NCBI RefSeq assembly: GCF_901827185.1
Contig: NZ_LR594671.1
Location: forward strand, 1,302,001-1,366,000
Source: Variovorax sp. PBL-E5
GTDB taxonomy: Bacteria; Pseudomonadota; Gammaproteobacteria; Burkholderiales; Burkholderiaceae_C
Reading direction: 5' to 3'
Length of the DNA: 64,000 bases
Shown here: positions 9,197-19,917 of the stretch, in pieces
How positions within the stretch are numbered: the stretch's first letter is position 1
How the letters are laid out: the number at the start of each line of letters is the position of its first letter
Notes under the pieces: model-generated
The model's input: only the letters and a program-made list of their open reading frames with translations
Database searches by the model: none
Told to the model about the DNA's origin: nothing
Program-made: the position numbers and the translations under genes

Positions 9197-9214
9197 TTGC
9201 ACGCGAGATTGCAC

Positions 9215-9823
9215 ATGTCGAACGAAACCGACCAACACCGCCCGCCGCAAGAGCGCGAGAATGCCGAGCCCGACGAAGTCCGTCGACCCATGCCGCTGAT
9301 CGTCGCCGCGGTCGCGGCCAGCATGGTGCTGTTTGGCGCCGGCTACATTCTGCTGTCAGATCCCTTCGGCACGCCCGGCCTGGGCGACCGCCGCACGGTG
9401 GCGGAACTGTCGGGCCCCGCGCCTTCCGCTCGCGGTTCCGGCCCGGACGGTAAGCAGCTTTTCACCGCGAACTGTGTGGCCTGCCATCAGGCTACGGGCA
9501 AAGGGCTGCCCGGCGTTTTCCCACCGCTCGACGGATCGGAATGGGTCGCGGGCCATCCGCGTACAGTGGTCAACATCCTGTTGCATGGCATCGCCGGCGA
9601 ATTGGAGGTGGCTGGCACGGTGTACAAAGGCGCGATGCCTGCATTCAACCAGCTGAGCGATCAGGAGTTGGCCGCGCTGGCGACCTTCATCCGTAGCAAC
9701 TGGTCGAACAAGGCCGAGCCGATCAAGCCGGATTTGTTCGAACAGGAGCGCAAGGCGAACCCCCGAACGACACCGTTTGCCGGCGGCGAAGAACTGAAAG
9801 CATTGGCGGCCAAAACCCCTTGA
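9215..9823 (+). CDS. Membrane-anchored monohaem cytochrome c
   Basis: About 202 residues. A cytoplasmic N-terminal stretch, a single helix (about residues 25-48) and a periplasmic cytochrome c domain with NCVACHQATGKGLPGVFPPL and the distal methionine in YKGAMPAFNQLS. It stands where a dihaem CcoP would be in a standard cbb3 operon but has only one haem site. I start at ATG 9215; a TTG at 9197 is an upstream alternative. It is probably the third subunit or an electron donor of the second oxidase. Confidence 0.85.
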   Translation: MSNETDQHRPPQERENAEPDEVRRPMPLIVAAVAASMVLFGAGYILLSDPFGTPGLGDRRTVAELSGPAPSARGSGPDGKQLFTANCVACHQATGKGLPGVFPPLDGSEWVAGHPRTVVNILLHGIAGELEVAGTVYKGAMPAFNQLSDQELAALATFIRSNWSNKAEPIKPDLFEQERKANPRTTPFAGGEELKALAAKTP

Positions 9824-9836
9824 GCCCAGGATTTCC

Positions 9837-10124
9837 ATGCGCCTGACCGCAATGAGCGACCATTCGCCGCGCTTGGTGAAGATCACTCACCAATCGCGAC
9901 TCAACGGCTCGACAGTCATTGTGCGCGGCCGAGGCGGTGGGATGCGTCTTGCAGGCTGGCCGGAAAACATCAATCTCGGCGCCGTGATGCGCACCGCGGC
10001 GTCCGTGACGCTAGTGGGCTGCACCGACGTTCTGCCCAGCGGCTCCCAGGGCTCGTTCGTCGTGCAGACGCCGAAGTCCCCTCCGGCATTGCGCATGCGC
10101 ATGCGCATGCGGATGGACGGATGA
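9837..10124 (+). CDS. Hypothetical protein before sco
   Basis: A 95-residue reading between the cytochrome c and sco genes; its stop overlaps the sco start (ATGA). It resembles nothing I recognise and has no clear signal or helix. The C-terminus reads Arg-Met repeats because of a (GCGCAT) repeat at 10091-10114. A second ATG at 9852 is an alternative start. Evidence is only context and coupling. Confidence 0.38.
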   Translation: MRLTAMSDHSPRLVKITHQSRLNGSTVIVRGRGGGMRLAGWPENINLGAVMRTAASVTLVGCTDVLPSGSQGSFVVQTPKSPPALRMRMRMRMDG

Positions 10125-10768
10125 AACGCACCGCGTTCGCCAGCGCGATGTTCGTGCTGCTGTCATACGCGGCCGCGCATTGGCTGACATTGGACTTCCA
10201 CATCTGGACGGCAGAAGGCGCGCGCCGCCTCGAAATCGCGAGGCGACCACTTGAAGCGCTCCCGGTCGCCATGGAGGGCCCCGGCGTTCGGGCACGGACG
10301 CTGACGCAACTCCTGGCGAGCGAGGGTGCTGTGACGATCGTCGACTTCATGTACACACGCTGCGTCACGGTGTGTGCGGCGCTGGGAAGTGCCTTCCAGC
10401 AGATGCAATCAGCCATCGCCGGCAGCGAGCGATTTCCGGGCGAATCGAACGTGCGCCTGCTTTCCATCACTTTCGATCCCGAACACGACGACGCCGGTGT
10501 GCTCGCAACCTATGCGACCGGATTGCACGCCGACCCGCGCATCTGGCGCTTCGCTCGGGTCGTGGATCCCTCCGAAGACTCGAGCGGCCGGCGCCTGCTC
10601 GACCACTATCAGGTCACCGTGATTGCGGATGGTCTGGGCGGCTTCGAGCACAATGCCGCGCTGTTGGTGATCGATCCGGCCGGTCGGTTAGTTCGGGTGT
10701 TCGACTACTCCGAGCTGGATGCGGCGTTGGCTTTTTCTCGCGCGCTGGCCGACGGGAGCCGGCCATGA
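10121..10768 (+). CDS. SCO1/SenC family copper chaperone
   Basis: 215 residues with an N-terminal signal anchor. The thioredoxin-like fold carries the copper-binding CxxxC in FMYTRCVTVCAALG (about residues 77-90) and the distal histidine in GGFEHNAALLVIDP. SCO proteins deliver copper to haem-copper oxidases or handle thiol/copper redox in the periplasm. Its place right after the second oxidase genes suggests it matures that enzyme. The stop overlaps the next start (ATGA). Confidence 0.88.
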   Translation: MKRTAFASAMFVLLSYAAAHWLTLDFHIWTAEGARRLEIARRPLEALPVAMEGPGVRARTLTQLLASEGAVTIVDFMYTRCVTVCAALGSAFQQMQSAIAGSERFPGESNVRLLSITFDPEHDDAGVLATYATGLHADPRIWRFARVVDPSEDSSGRRLLDHYQVTVIADGLGGFEHNAALLVIDPAGRLVRVFDYSELDAALAFSRALADGSRP

Positions 10769-11346
10769 CCAAGCCGCGCGGCGCGATTGTCCTGCAGTTC
10801 GCCATAGGCGCTGCGCTGCTGGTCTTGCTGATGCTGCCGCCACTGCGGCAGGCGCTGGAGTCCAGCATGAGCCTGCACATGCTCGTGCAGTATCCGGCGC
10901 TGGTGCTGGCCGGCGCACTCGTGGGGGTGGCGCTGCCGGCGAGCCTGGCGGAGCGTCTGTCAGCGTGGAACGAACTGGGTATGGCCGGCCTCACGGCGTG
11001 TGCCTTGTCCTTCGCTGTGTTGATGATCCCGCGCGTACTCGATTTGGTGCTGATCGACACTCGGGTCGAAGCTGCCAAGGTCGTCGCCCTGCTCTTTGCC
11101 GGAGCGGTTCTGCGGCCATCATGGCGCGCGGCGGGGCTGGTGATTCAGGGCTTCTTTCTTGGCGGCGTCCTGCCGATGACAATCGTCGTTGCGACGCTGT
11201 ATCGAGATTCTCCAATCCGACTGTGCAATGCCTATCGAATCGACGATCAGCAGCGACTGGGGCTCGGACTGTTATGGATCGCCGGCGTGGTGGCTGTCGG
11301 ATGGTTCAGTCACGCGGCACGCCACTTGCGCAATTCGGCTGCTTGA
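10765..11346 (+). CDS. Polytopic membrane protein, possibly CtaG-like
   Basis: 193 residues with about five hydrophobic helices. The segment SLHMLVQYPALVLAGAL recalls the helix of caa3-type assembly proteins (CtaG) with a conserved histidine, but the protein is shorter than that family and the match is weak. It is coupled to sco by an ATGA overlap and closes the operon of the second oxidase. I infer a role in that oxidase's assembly. Confidence 0.6.
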   Translation: MTKPRGAIVLQFAIGAALLVLLMLPPLRQALESSMSLHMLVQYPALVLAGALVGVALPASLAERLSAWNELGMAGLTACALSFAVLMIPRVLDLVLIDTRVEAAKVVALLFAGAVLRPSWRAAGLVIQGFFLGGVLPMTIVVATLYRDSPIRLCNAYRIDDQQRLGLGLLWIAGVVAVGWFSHAARHLRNSAA

Positions 11347-11601
11347 ATGCGCCACGTAGTCCTTGATCGCGCGATTCAGGCCGCAGCCATCGCATCGGCG
11401 CTGGCTGGCCGACAGCAGTTCGACCTGACACGTGACGATCTGGGCCTGCAACTGCGCGAGCACCGCCTTGGCGTCAGCCAAGCCCAGCCCCGGGGTTTCG
11501 ATGCTCGGCTGCGCATCGACCTTCAGCGCCAGCAGCGGCAACGCGTCCGACTCGGCAGCGCCGCCGGAAATGGCAAAACTGACTGTGATCTGCATGGCCA
11601 A
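11347..11601 (-). pseudogene. ISKra4-like transposase N-terminal remnant
   Basis: Read on the minus strand, MQITVSFAISGG, then TPGLGLADAKAVLAQLQAQI and RRCDGCGLNRAIKDY resemble the N-terminal zinc-finger part of ISKra4-family transposases. Nothing of the catalytic domain follows; the frame runs into the preceding membrane-protein gene. From 11602 to 11866 I see no gene. This is a truncated insertion sequence at the end of the respiratory block. Confidence 0.62.
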
Positions 11602-11866
11602 GCTCCAAAGGCGCGCCAGGCGTCATTCTCCAGCCAGCGAACTCGATCACAGATTGGCCAATCGCAATAGGAACTCGCAAGTCAGCGTCTGTACACCCCA
11701 CCATTTGAATCGCTCTCCGCATCGACTGTGCGATTTCCAACCGCCGGATCATGCCATCCGAGTAGATGGCGACCAACCGCGAAGCGACGTGTCAGTGCGC
11801 TGATCTGCAGGGCCGGCGGAATCATCCCTGCAGCAGCTGGCGTAGAAGGAGAGGCCACGGGATCAT

Positions 11867-13000
11867 TTATCCGGGAGAATGGGCCGACAATTCCTTCCGA
11901 AGAAGGTTTGCCCTTCTCTGGAGCCACCATTCCGGCGTGTCCCCCGCAAGTGTCTCCGTGGTGGACGCGAAAGGATGGAAGCCGTGCGCGAAGCCCGTCA
12001 CGACGCGTCCATTCTCGAGTTCCAATTCTGCTGAAGCGCCAAGCCACTTCCTCGGCAGCGGATGCCGCGCGTACGGGTTGTGGATCAGCACGGTCCCTTC
12101 GTTCCAATCCTCGCGCTCCGGACGCTCGCCCACTTCGTAGACAAAGCCGGCCGGCGATGGGGAGTCGCAATCGCTTCCAAGGCAGCTGCCGTGGCGCAGC
12201 ATTCGTACCGCATGATTGCAATGGTCCTCTTGTCCGAGTCGATTGAATTTGGCGAGGGTCGCCTCGTTGCAGAACAGGATGGCCGAAATGTTCTCTGCCT
12301 CACTCTGACCGAAGAAGCCCTCCGGAAATATCTGACCGAGCTCGTGCGATGGTTGCGTACCGAACAGGAAATGCAGAACCGCAGCAGGCGGCGCTCCTTG
12401 CGGGAGTTCCATGTGATCGAAGTCCTGGACTGCGATCACAAACGGCTTGCCGGCGGTGTGCGGCAGGTTCCAGTGTTGCTGCTGCAGCTTTCGAAAAAGG
12501 CTGCAGCCGGCTCCGTTCGATCCCCCGCGCTGCCGATGGCTTGCGCTCTTGTCGTGCGCCGCGAACTGGGGCGGGACGATGTCCGGCTGCCCGATTCCAG
12601 TCGTCGGGATCCCCACGGTCAGAGCGTCGACCGCGACGGTGGTTTCGCCTTTCGTCAGCAGGAAGGTCGGATCGCGATGGCTGTGATCGACACAGTGGCC
12701 CGCCGTCTTGAACATCGCGAAGAGGAACAATTCGAACAGGGCCGCGTCGAAGCCGGTGGTTTGAAACCGGTCCACGAAGTCACGGTCGTGGAAGGCCGCG
12801 TGCAGTTGGCGCAGCAGGTCGCGCGCAGGTCCCAGCAACGCCGAGTCACGCAGCAGCCGGAACCTCGGGTGTAGTTGTCCATAGGGCCGCCCGGCCGTCT
12901 CGAACAGGTCAGCGAGGATCTCCGGCGAATCTGCGCGCGTGGAACTTCCCGCAGTGCTTGAGCCCTTGGTCTTCTGGCGGGTCTGTGAATCGGGAAGCAT
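11867..13000 (-). CDS. Hypothetical protein, possible degenerate nuclease fold
   Basis: 377 residues; start chosen at the ATG preceded by AAAGGAG. There is no signal peptide or membrane segment. The central stretch (ALFELFLFAMFKTAGHCVD, RDPTFLLTKGETTVAVDAL, then GKPFVIAVQDFDHMELPQG) has the helix-strand-strand spacing of PD-(D/E)XK-like proteins, but clear catalytic D-ExK residues are not visible. The C-terminal half ends in a block with VLIHNPYARHPLP. Function unknown; fold assignment is tentative. Confidence 0.7.
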   Translation of the reverse strand: MLPDSQTRQKTKGSSTAGSSTRADSPEILADLFETAGRPYGQLHPRFRLLRDSALLGPARDLLRQLHAAFHDRDFVDRFQTTGFDAALFELFLFAMFKTAGHCVDHSHRDPTFLLTKGETTVAVDALTVGIPTTGIGQPDIVPPQFAAHDKSASHRQRGGSNGAGCSLFRKLQQQHWNLPHTAGKPFVIAVQDFDHMELPQGAPPAAVLHFLFGTQPSHELGQIFPEGFFGQSEAENISAILFCNEATLAKFNRLGQEDHCNHAVRMLRHGSCLGSDCDSPSPAGFVYEVGERPEREDWNEGTVLIHNPYARHPLPRKWLGASAELELENGRVVTGFAHGFHPFASTTETLAGDTPEWWLQRRANLLRKELSAHSPG

Positions 13001-13126
13001 CGGAACTCCTTTGTCCTGAGTCGCCCCTTCAAAATGGAACCGCTTCGGCGTCGAGCGATAGATTTTCTCCGGGGCCGGAATGCGCATTCGATATCCATCA
13101 CTGTAGTAAATGGTCGCGGCATGGAC

Positions 13127-13140
13127 TTGATCTGGCGCAA
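13127..13140. promoter_or_regulatory. Fnr-like operator (mixed half-sites)
   Basis: TTGAT-CTGG-CGCAA lies between the mgtA-type gene and the hypothetical gene, about 127 bases before the latter's start. One half-site is canonical, the other is the TTGCG/CGCAA variant seen repeatedly in this window. Confidence 0.45.
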
Positions 13141-13198
13141 AGAAGCCAGGCTTCGTGAATCATCCTTAGGCTCGGATTCGAAGGGGCAGGCTGAACGC

Positions 13199-15778
13199 TC
13201 ATGACTTCGATCGAGACGCCAGCCGCGCGTAAAAGATGCGCTTGGCACCTTCGACCAGCGCGAGGTACGCCACCACCATGCCGCCCAGCCAGACGAAGAA
13301 GATCGCCGGCGGGGCCTCGAAGTGAAAGAGGCTCCCCAGCGGCGTGAGCGGCAGCAGCAGCGCGACGGCCACCACGGCAAGCGACGACCCGACGAGCACC
13401 GCGCTGGGCCGGCTCGACCATGGCCGACCGCGGGTGCGGATGACAAAGATCACCAGCACCTGGGTCACCAGCGACTCGATGAACCAGCCGGTTCGAAACA
13501 GTCCCTCCGGCGCATGCAGGACGTTGAGCAGAACCCAGAAGGTCAGGAAGTCGAAGAGCGAGCTGATCGATCCGAAGAGCCACATGAAACGCTGGATGAA
13601 GCCCATGTCCAGCGAGCGCGGGCGGCGCAGGTCGCTGCTGTCCACGCGGTCGAGCGGGATGGCCGCCTCCGAGAGGTCGTAGAGGATGTTGTTGAGCAGG
13701 ATCTGGGTCGGAAGCATCGGCAGGAACGGCAGGAACGGCAGGAAAAGCGAGGCGCCGGCCATGCTCAGCATGTTCCCGAAATTGGAACTCGTCCCCATCA
13801 TGATGTACTTCATCACATTGCCGAAGGTACGGCGTCCCTCCAGGACGCCTTCGTGCAGCACCGCGAGGTCATGGTCGAGCATGACCATGTCGGCGACCTC
13901 GCGTGCGACGTCGACGGCCGTGTCGACCGTGAGGGCGACGTCCGCCGAGCGCAGCGGCGGCGCATCGTTGATGCCGTCACCGAGGTAGCCCACCACATGC
14001 CCGCGCGCCTTCAGCGCCAGGACGATGCGATTTTTCTGGGCCGGGTTGACGCGGCAGAAGAGGGTGGTCTCGCCGACCCGGGCGCGCAGCGAGGCCTCGT
14101 CCATGCGGGCGATCTCCTGGCCGGTCAGAACGCCTCCCACCGGCAGGCCCAGCAGAGCGCACAGGTGCTGGGTGACGAGTTCGCTGTCGCCGCTGACGAT
14201 CTTCACGGCGACGCCGCTCGCTGCCAGCGCCTTCAGCGCGGCGTCGGCACCCGCCTTGGGCGGATCGATGAAGGCGACGAAGCCCGCGAAGACCAGTTCG
14301 CTCTCGTCGTCCACGACGGCATGCGCGTGGTCGGCCGGCACCTCGCGCCAGGCGACGCCCAGCACGCGCAGGCCGTCGCGTTCCAGGCCATGGCATCGCT
14401 CGCGCAGGCGCTCCAGCGCAGGCGCATCCAGCGGCCCCTGTGAGCGGCCTTCGTCCTGTTCGTGGCGATTGCATAGGCCGAGCACGTCGTCGGGCGCACC
14501 CTTGACCACCAGCCATCGCGCATCACCGCGATCGACGAGCACCGAGACCCGACGCCGCTCGAAGTCGAAAGGCACCTCGTCGATCTTTCTCCAGCCCCCG
14601 ACGTCCGTATGGCGCGCCAGGATGGCCTCGTCGAGCGGACTCTTCAGGCCGCTTTCGAAGACACTGTTCAGATGCGCCAGCATCAGCACGCGCGTGGTGT
14701 CGCGCCCGTCGGCATCCAGGCATTGCGCGAGGTGGATCCTGGCCTCGGTCAGCGTGCCCGTCTTGTCGGTGCACAGCACGTCCATCGCGCCGAGGTTCTC
14801 GATCGATGGCAGGCGCTTGACGATCACGCGGCGCTTCGCCATCCGCATCGCGCCGCGCGACAGCGTCACCGACACCACCATCGGCAGCAGTTCGGGTGTG
14901 AGACCGACGGCCAGCGCGACGGCGAACAGGAACGAATCGAGCAGCGGACGATGCTGGACCAGGTTGACCAGCAGGACGAACAGCACCAGCAGCAGCGTGA
15001 TGCGCATGATCATCATGCCGAAGCGGTGCATTCCAAGCTCGAAGTCGGTGGGCGGCGGCGCGGCCTCGATGCTGTGCGCAACTTCGCCGAGCGCGGTCGC
15101 CGAGCCGGTGGCCATGATCTGCACGCGCGCACTGCCGCTGACCACCGTGCTGCCCATGAAAACTGCATTGAGCGCCTGCTGCAGCTCGATGGCGCCGGCA
15201 TCGAGCAAGCCGGGCTTTTTCTCTACCGGATAGGACTCCCCGGTGAGCAGGCCCTGATTGACGAAGAAGTCGCGTGCTTCGAGCACCCGTCCGTCGGCCG
15301 GCACCCGGTCGCCGGCGGCCAGCAGCACGAGGTCGCCGACGACGATCGCCGACACCGGGATATCCTGGGCAACGCCGTCGCGCAGCACGCTGGCGCGCAG
15401 TGCCACCGACTCGCGCAGCTTCTCGGCGGCCCGGCTGGCCCGGTGTTCCTGCACGAAGTCCAGCGCCACGCTCAGCAGCACCATCGAGATGATGATGGCG
15501 AAATTCGCGACGTCGCCGGTGGCGGCCGAGATGGCGCTGGCGGCAAGCAGGATCAGCACCAGCGGATTGCGAAAGCGCGAGAGGAACTGCGAGACCAGCG
15601 GGCGTTTCTTGCTCGCATCGAAGGTGTTCGGCCCCGTGCGCGCCAGCGTCTCCTCGGGCTGCTGGCGGGACAGCCCCTGGGTGGCGGCCGGCGCGGGGCC
15701 GAGCCACCAGGGTCCGGCCGGCGGAACCGGGGATTGGGAAATAGGTGTCACATAACGAGTGCGGTTCGGCACCACCAA
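13199..15778 (-). CDS. mgtA: Magnesium-translocating P-type ATPase
   Basis: About 859 residues, type IIIB P-ATPase size. LTGES (actuator), the phosphorylation site CTDKTGTLT, the nucleotide site VVKGAPDDVL and the hinge GYLGDGINDAPPLR are all intact; PSIENLGAMDVLCTDK and NNILYDLSEAAIPLD are typical of MgtA. It imports Mg2+ at the inner membrane. A 9-bp repeat gives FLPFLPFLP in one helix. The start is uncertain: TTG and GTG codons cluster at 15770-15778. P-type ATPases are also members of lxa-type low-oxygen loci. Confidence 0.93.
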   Translation of the reverse strand: MVVPNRTRYVTPISQSPVPPAGPWWLGPAPAATQGLSRQQPEETLARTGPNTFDASKKRPLVSQFLSRFRNPLVLILLAASAISAATGDVANFAIIISMVLLSVALDFVQEHRASRAAEKLRESVALRASVLRDGVAQDIPVSAIVVGDLVLLAAGDRVPADGRVLEARDFFVNQGLLTGESYPVEKKPGLLDAGAIELQQALNAVFMGSTVVSGSARVQIMATGSATALGEVAHSIEAAPPPTDFELGMHRFGMMIMRITLLLVLFVLLVNLVQHRPLLDSFLFAVALAVGLTPELLPMVVSVTLSRGAMRMAKRRVIVKRLPSIENLGAMDVLCTDKTGTLTEARIHLAQCLDADGRDTTRVLMLAHLNSVFESGLKSPLDEAILARHTDVGGWRKIDEVPFDFERRRVSVLVDRGDARWLVVKGAPDDVLGLCNRHEQDEGRSQGPLDAPALERLRERCHGLERDGLRVLGVAWREVPADHAHAVVDDESELVFAGFVAFIDPPKAGADAALKALAASGVAVKIVSGDSELVTQHLCALLGLPVGGVLTGQEIARMDEASLRARVGETTLFCRVNPAQKNRIVLALKARGHVVGYLGDGINDAPPLRSADVALTVDTAVDVAREVADMVMLDHDLAVLHEGVLEGRRTFGNVMKYIMMGTSSNFGNMLSMAGASLFLPFLPFLPMLPTQILLNNILYDLSEAAIPLDRVDSSDLRRPRSLDMGFIQRFMWLFGSISSLFDFLTFWVLLNVLHAPEGLFRTGWFIESLVTQVLVIFVIRTRGRPWSSRPSAVLVGSSLAVVAVALLLPLTPLGSLFHFEAPPAIFFVWLGGMVVAYLALVEGAKRIFYARLASRSKS

Positions 15779-15787
15779 AGGGCCATC

Positions 15788-15997
15788 TCAGCTGCCGCTC
15801 GCCTTGCCCCGATGTTCTCTCTGGGTGCCGAACCGAAACAGCGAGTACAGGGGGCAGCTGCCGACCAGGCCGGTGACCAGGGGGATGAGGCCGAAGTAGC
15901 CCCAAGGCCCGATGGTCCCGATTGCCGCGAGCAGCACAAGCGCAGCGCCCGCGCCGATGCGCAGCGTGCGGTCCGTCAATCCGATGTTGCGGTTCAT
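15788..15997 (-). CDS. DUF2892 inner-membrane protein
   Basis: 69 residues with the family layout: MNRNIGLTDRTLRIGAGAAL, two helices, and the SCPLYSLFRF cysteine motif. I start at the internal ATG at 15997 because GGAGAAGG precedes it and the family begins this way. DUF2892 proteins are small membrane proteins, sometimes fused to rhodanese domains; their function is unclear. It lies 9 bases upstream of mgtA in the same direction. Confidence 0.82.
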   Translation of the reverse strand: MNRNIGLTDRTLRIGAGAALVLLAAIGTIGPWGYFGLIPLVTGLVGSCPLYSLFRFGTQREHRGKASGS

Positions 15998-16053
15998 CGC
16001 CTTCTCCAGCAGTTCCGATCCGCGCATCGTGCTGGACGCGGCCCGCTGCGTTG

Positions 16054-16067
16054 TTGCGCTGGATCAA
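16054..16067. promoter_or_regulatory. Fnr-like operator (variant)
   Basis: TTGCG-CTGG-ATCAA, 57 bases upstream of the DUF2892/mgtA pair. The same 14-mer occurs at 56751, upstream of the BON-domain gene. Confidence 0.5.
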
Positions 16068-16124
16068 GGCGCAGCCGATATCTGTCGGCGTTCGCCGCTC
16101 GGGGTCCGGCACCGGCATAGAAGC

Positions 16125-16138
16125 TTGATTTCGCGCAA
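16125..16138. promoter_or_regulatory. Fnr-like operator (variant)
   Basis: TTGAT-TTCG-CGCAA, 37 bases before the exoD start, a suitable position for activation at a class II promoter. Confidence 0.45.
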
Positions 16139-16175
16139 GCCATGACGGCCTCGCGGCGATCAGCATGCACTCATC

Positions 16176-16784
16176 GTGACCACTTCGAACACCGAAGTCG
16201 ATGGCTTGACCCGGCTCGCCGCAAACCCTGCCCGGCACCGGGTGGCGATTGCGGACATCCTGAGCGCCATGGGCGACAACGGCGTGATGATGCTGATCCT
16301 GCTGTTCGCCTTGCCCAACGCCGTTCCGGCGCCGCCGGGGACCTCGACCGTCCTGGGCTTGCCGCTGCTGTTCCTGACGCTCCAGTGGCTGCGAGGCAAG
16401 AAGCCGTGGGTGCCCGGCTGGATCGCCCGGCAGTCCTTGCGGCGCTCCGATTTTGCCGCGATCATGAAGCGCTTGACGCGCTTTTCGTCCTGGACCGAAA
16501 GCATCTCGCACCCCAGATTTCCCGCATTCGCGGGCGCCTCGGCGCTGCGGTTGGCAGGTGTGATGGGCGTCATCCTGTCGGCCGTGCTCGTGCTGCCGCT
16601 GCCCTTGGTCAACGTACCGTCGGGCATCGCCCTGGTGCTGTTCGCGCTCGGCGGGCTGCGCCGCGACGGTGTCCTCATGCTCCTTGGTTTCGTCGCCGCC
16701 CTCGCCTCAGTGATCGTCGCGACCGTCGTCGTGATCGGCATGTGGCGGATCGGCGGTCAGCTGCTTGCGCTCGCACGCTTCTGA
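16176..16784 (+). CDS. exoD: ExoD family membrane protein
   Basis: 202 residues starting at GTG. After a soluble start, ILSAMGDNGVMMLILLFALPNA and PPGTSTVLGLPLLFLTLQ match the exopolysaccharide synthesis ExoD family, with four or five helices. ExoD affects exopolysaccharide production and alkaline tolerance in rhizobia; the molecular role is not known. Stop is 97 bases before the Usp gene. Confidence 0.85.
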   Translation: MTTSNTEVDGLTRLAANPARHRVAIADILSAMGDNGVMMLILLFALPNAVPAPPGTSTVLGLPLLFLTLQWLRGKKPWVPGWIARQSLRRSDFAAIMKRLTRFSSWTESISHPRFPAFAGASALRLAGVMGVILSAVLVLPLPLVNVPSGIALVLFALGGLRRDGVLMLLGFVAALASVIVATVVVIGMWRIGGQLLALARF

Positions 16785-16811
16785 CATCCGTGGCGCGCGC
16801 ACGAGCGGCGT

Positions 16812-16825
16812 CTGACCCATGTCAA
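16812..16825. promoter_or_regulatory. Fnr-like operator
   Basis: CTGAC-CCAT-GTCAA differs by one base from TTGAC-N4-GTCAA. It lies 56 bases before the Usp start at 16882. Confidence 0.55.
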
Positions 16826-16881
16826 GGCGCCGCGATGTGCTGCGTTCGAAGATAAGCGCATTGCCTGCAACAGGAGATTCC

Positions 16882-17739
16882 ATGGAACTCGGAACCATCC
16901 TCGTCCATCTGGACCACTCGGAAAGGTGCCTGGCCCGCGTCGGTCTCGCAGTGCGGCTGGCGCGCGCGCGTGGTTGGCACGTGGTGGGCTTGATACCGAC
17001 GGGGCTGCGCGATGGCGCGATCGCGCCTGATGCGCACCCGATGCGCAGCCCCGAGTTCATCGGGGCCTCGGCCGACTACCTGCGCCTGCGCGCGGATGCG
17101 ACGGCCCATCTCTTCAAGCAGATCGTTCGCGACAGCGGTCAGGTTTCGCATGAGGCGCGGCTGGTGGATGGCGGATCCGCGGATGCACTCATTGACCATG
17201 GGCACGCGAGTGATCTGATCGTGGTCGGACAAGTCGATCAAGCGAGGTCCGACCATGACAAAACAGCGGACGCGACGCCCCGCGATCTGCCGGGGCAGGC
17301 GATGCTGCATTCGGGCCGACCCGTGCTCGTCGTCCCATGCGCAGGTCATTTCGAGGAGGTCGGCAGGAAGGTCATGGTCGCCTGGGACGGCACGCGCGAG
17401 GCGGCCATGGCGTTGCGCGATAGCTTGCCGTTGCTGGACCCGGCGGCCCGGGTGATGCTGATCTCGATGCGCAACGAGCGCGATGCGCCTGACCCGCGCA
17501 GACTTTGCGTCCCCGAAACCCTCGCCTGGCTGCGGCGACACGGCATCGATGCACAGGCCGAGGAGCGCGTGACCGCACTCTGCATCACCGAGACCCTGCG
17601 GGTGTGTGCGGCGCACTTCGGCGCCGACCTGGTCGTGATGGGAGGCTTCGGCCACACCCGGTTTCGGGAAGCGATGCTCGGCGGGACCACGCGCGAGATG
17701 CTTGCACGGGCGAAGCTGCCAGTGCTGATCTCGCATTGA
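16882..17739 (+). CDS. Universal stress protein, tandem Usp domains
   Basis: 285 residues with two UspA domains. The N-terminal one starts ELGTILVHLDHSERC; the C-terminal one ends with VVMGGFGHTRFREAMLGG, matching the GxxG-x9-G(S/T) nucleotide-binding pattern. Such tandem Usp are induced by low oxygen in several proteobacteria and support survival. Start chosen at the ATG after CAACAGGAG. It closely resembles the products at 59395 and 50557, implying duplication within the island. Confidence 0.92.
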   Translation: MELGTILVHLDHSERCLARVGLAVRLARARGWHVVGLIPTGLRDGAIAPDAHPMRSPEFIGASADYLRLRADATAHLFKQIVRDSGQVSHEARLVDGGSADALIDHGHASDLIVVGQVDQARSDHDKTADATPRDLPGQAMLHSGRPVLVVPCAGHFEEVGRKVMVAWDGTREAAMALRDSLPLLDPAARVMLISMRNERDAPDPRRLCVPETLAWLRRHGIDAQAEERVTALCITETLRVCAAHFGADLVVMGGFGHTRFREAMLGGTTREMLARAKLPVLISH

Positions 17740-17779
17740 CGAGCGAAGCCGCACATGACGGTCTTCGCGCGGCTGGGCG

Positions 17780-19756
<1,977 letters not shown>

Positions 19757-19835
19757 GTGTGCTCCTGGAGGTTGTTGAAACACGCGTCGTGACCGGGACG
19801 CGTGTCGACCATGCGCATCGTCGTTGCGTTCGCAT

Positions 19836-19867
19836 CGCCAGACCTTGCGCCAGCGCAAGGTCTGGCG
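19836..19867. promoter_or_regulatory. 32-bp palindrome between acsA and actP genes
   Basis: Two 15-base arms (19836-19850 and 19853-19867) are perfect reverse complements around CA. The centre is TTGCGCCAGCGCAA, the variant Fnr-like core. It lies 79 bases from the acsA start and 50 bases from the DUF485 start, so it could control both directions. It could also act as a bidirectional RNA hairpin. Confidence 0.6.
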
Positions 19868-19917
19868 CAGTCCGGGCGCGTCCAATCGACCGCAACATCC
19901 ACCCGCAAGGAGACTCC

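Noticed and set aside
13719..13748. 9-bp tandem repeat suggestive of a regulatory array
   Set aside because: It lies inside mgtA and encodes FLPFLPFLP in a membrane helix; coding explains it.
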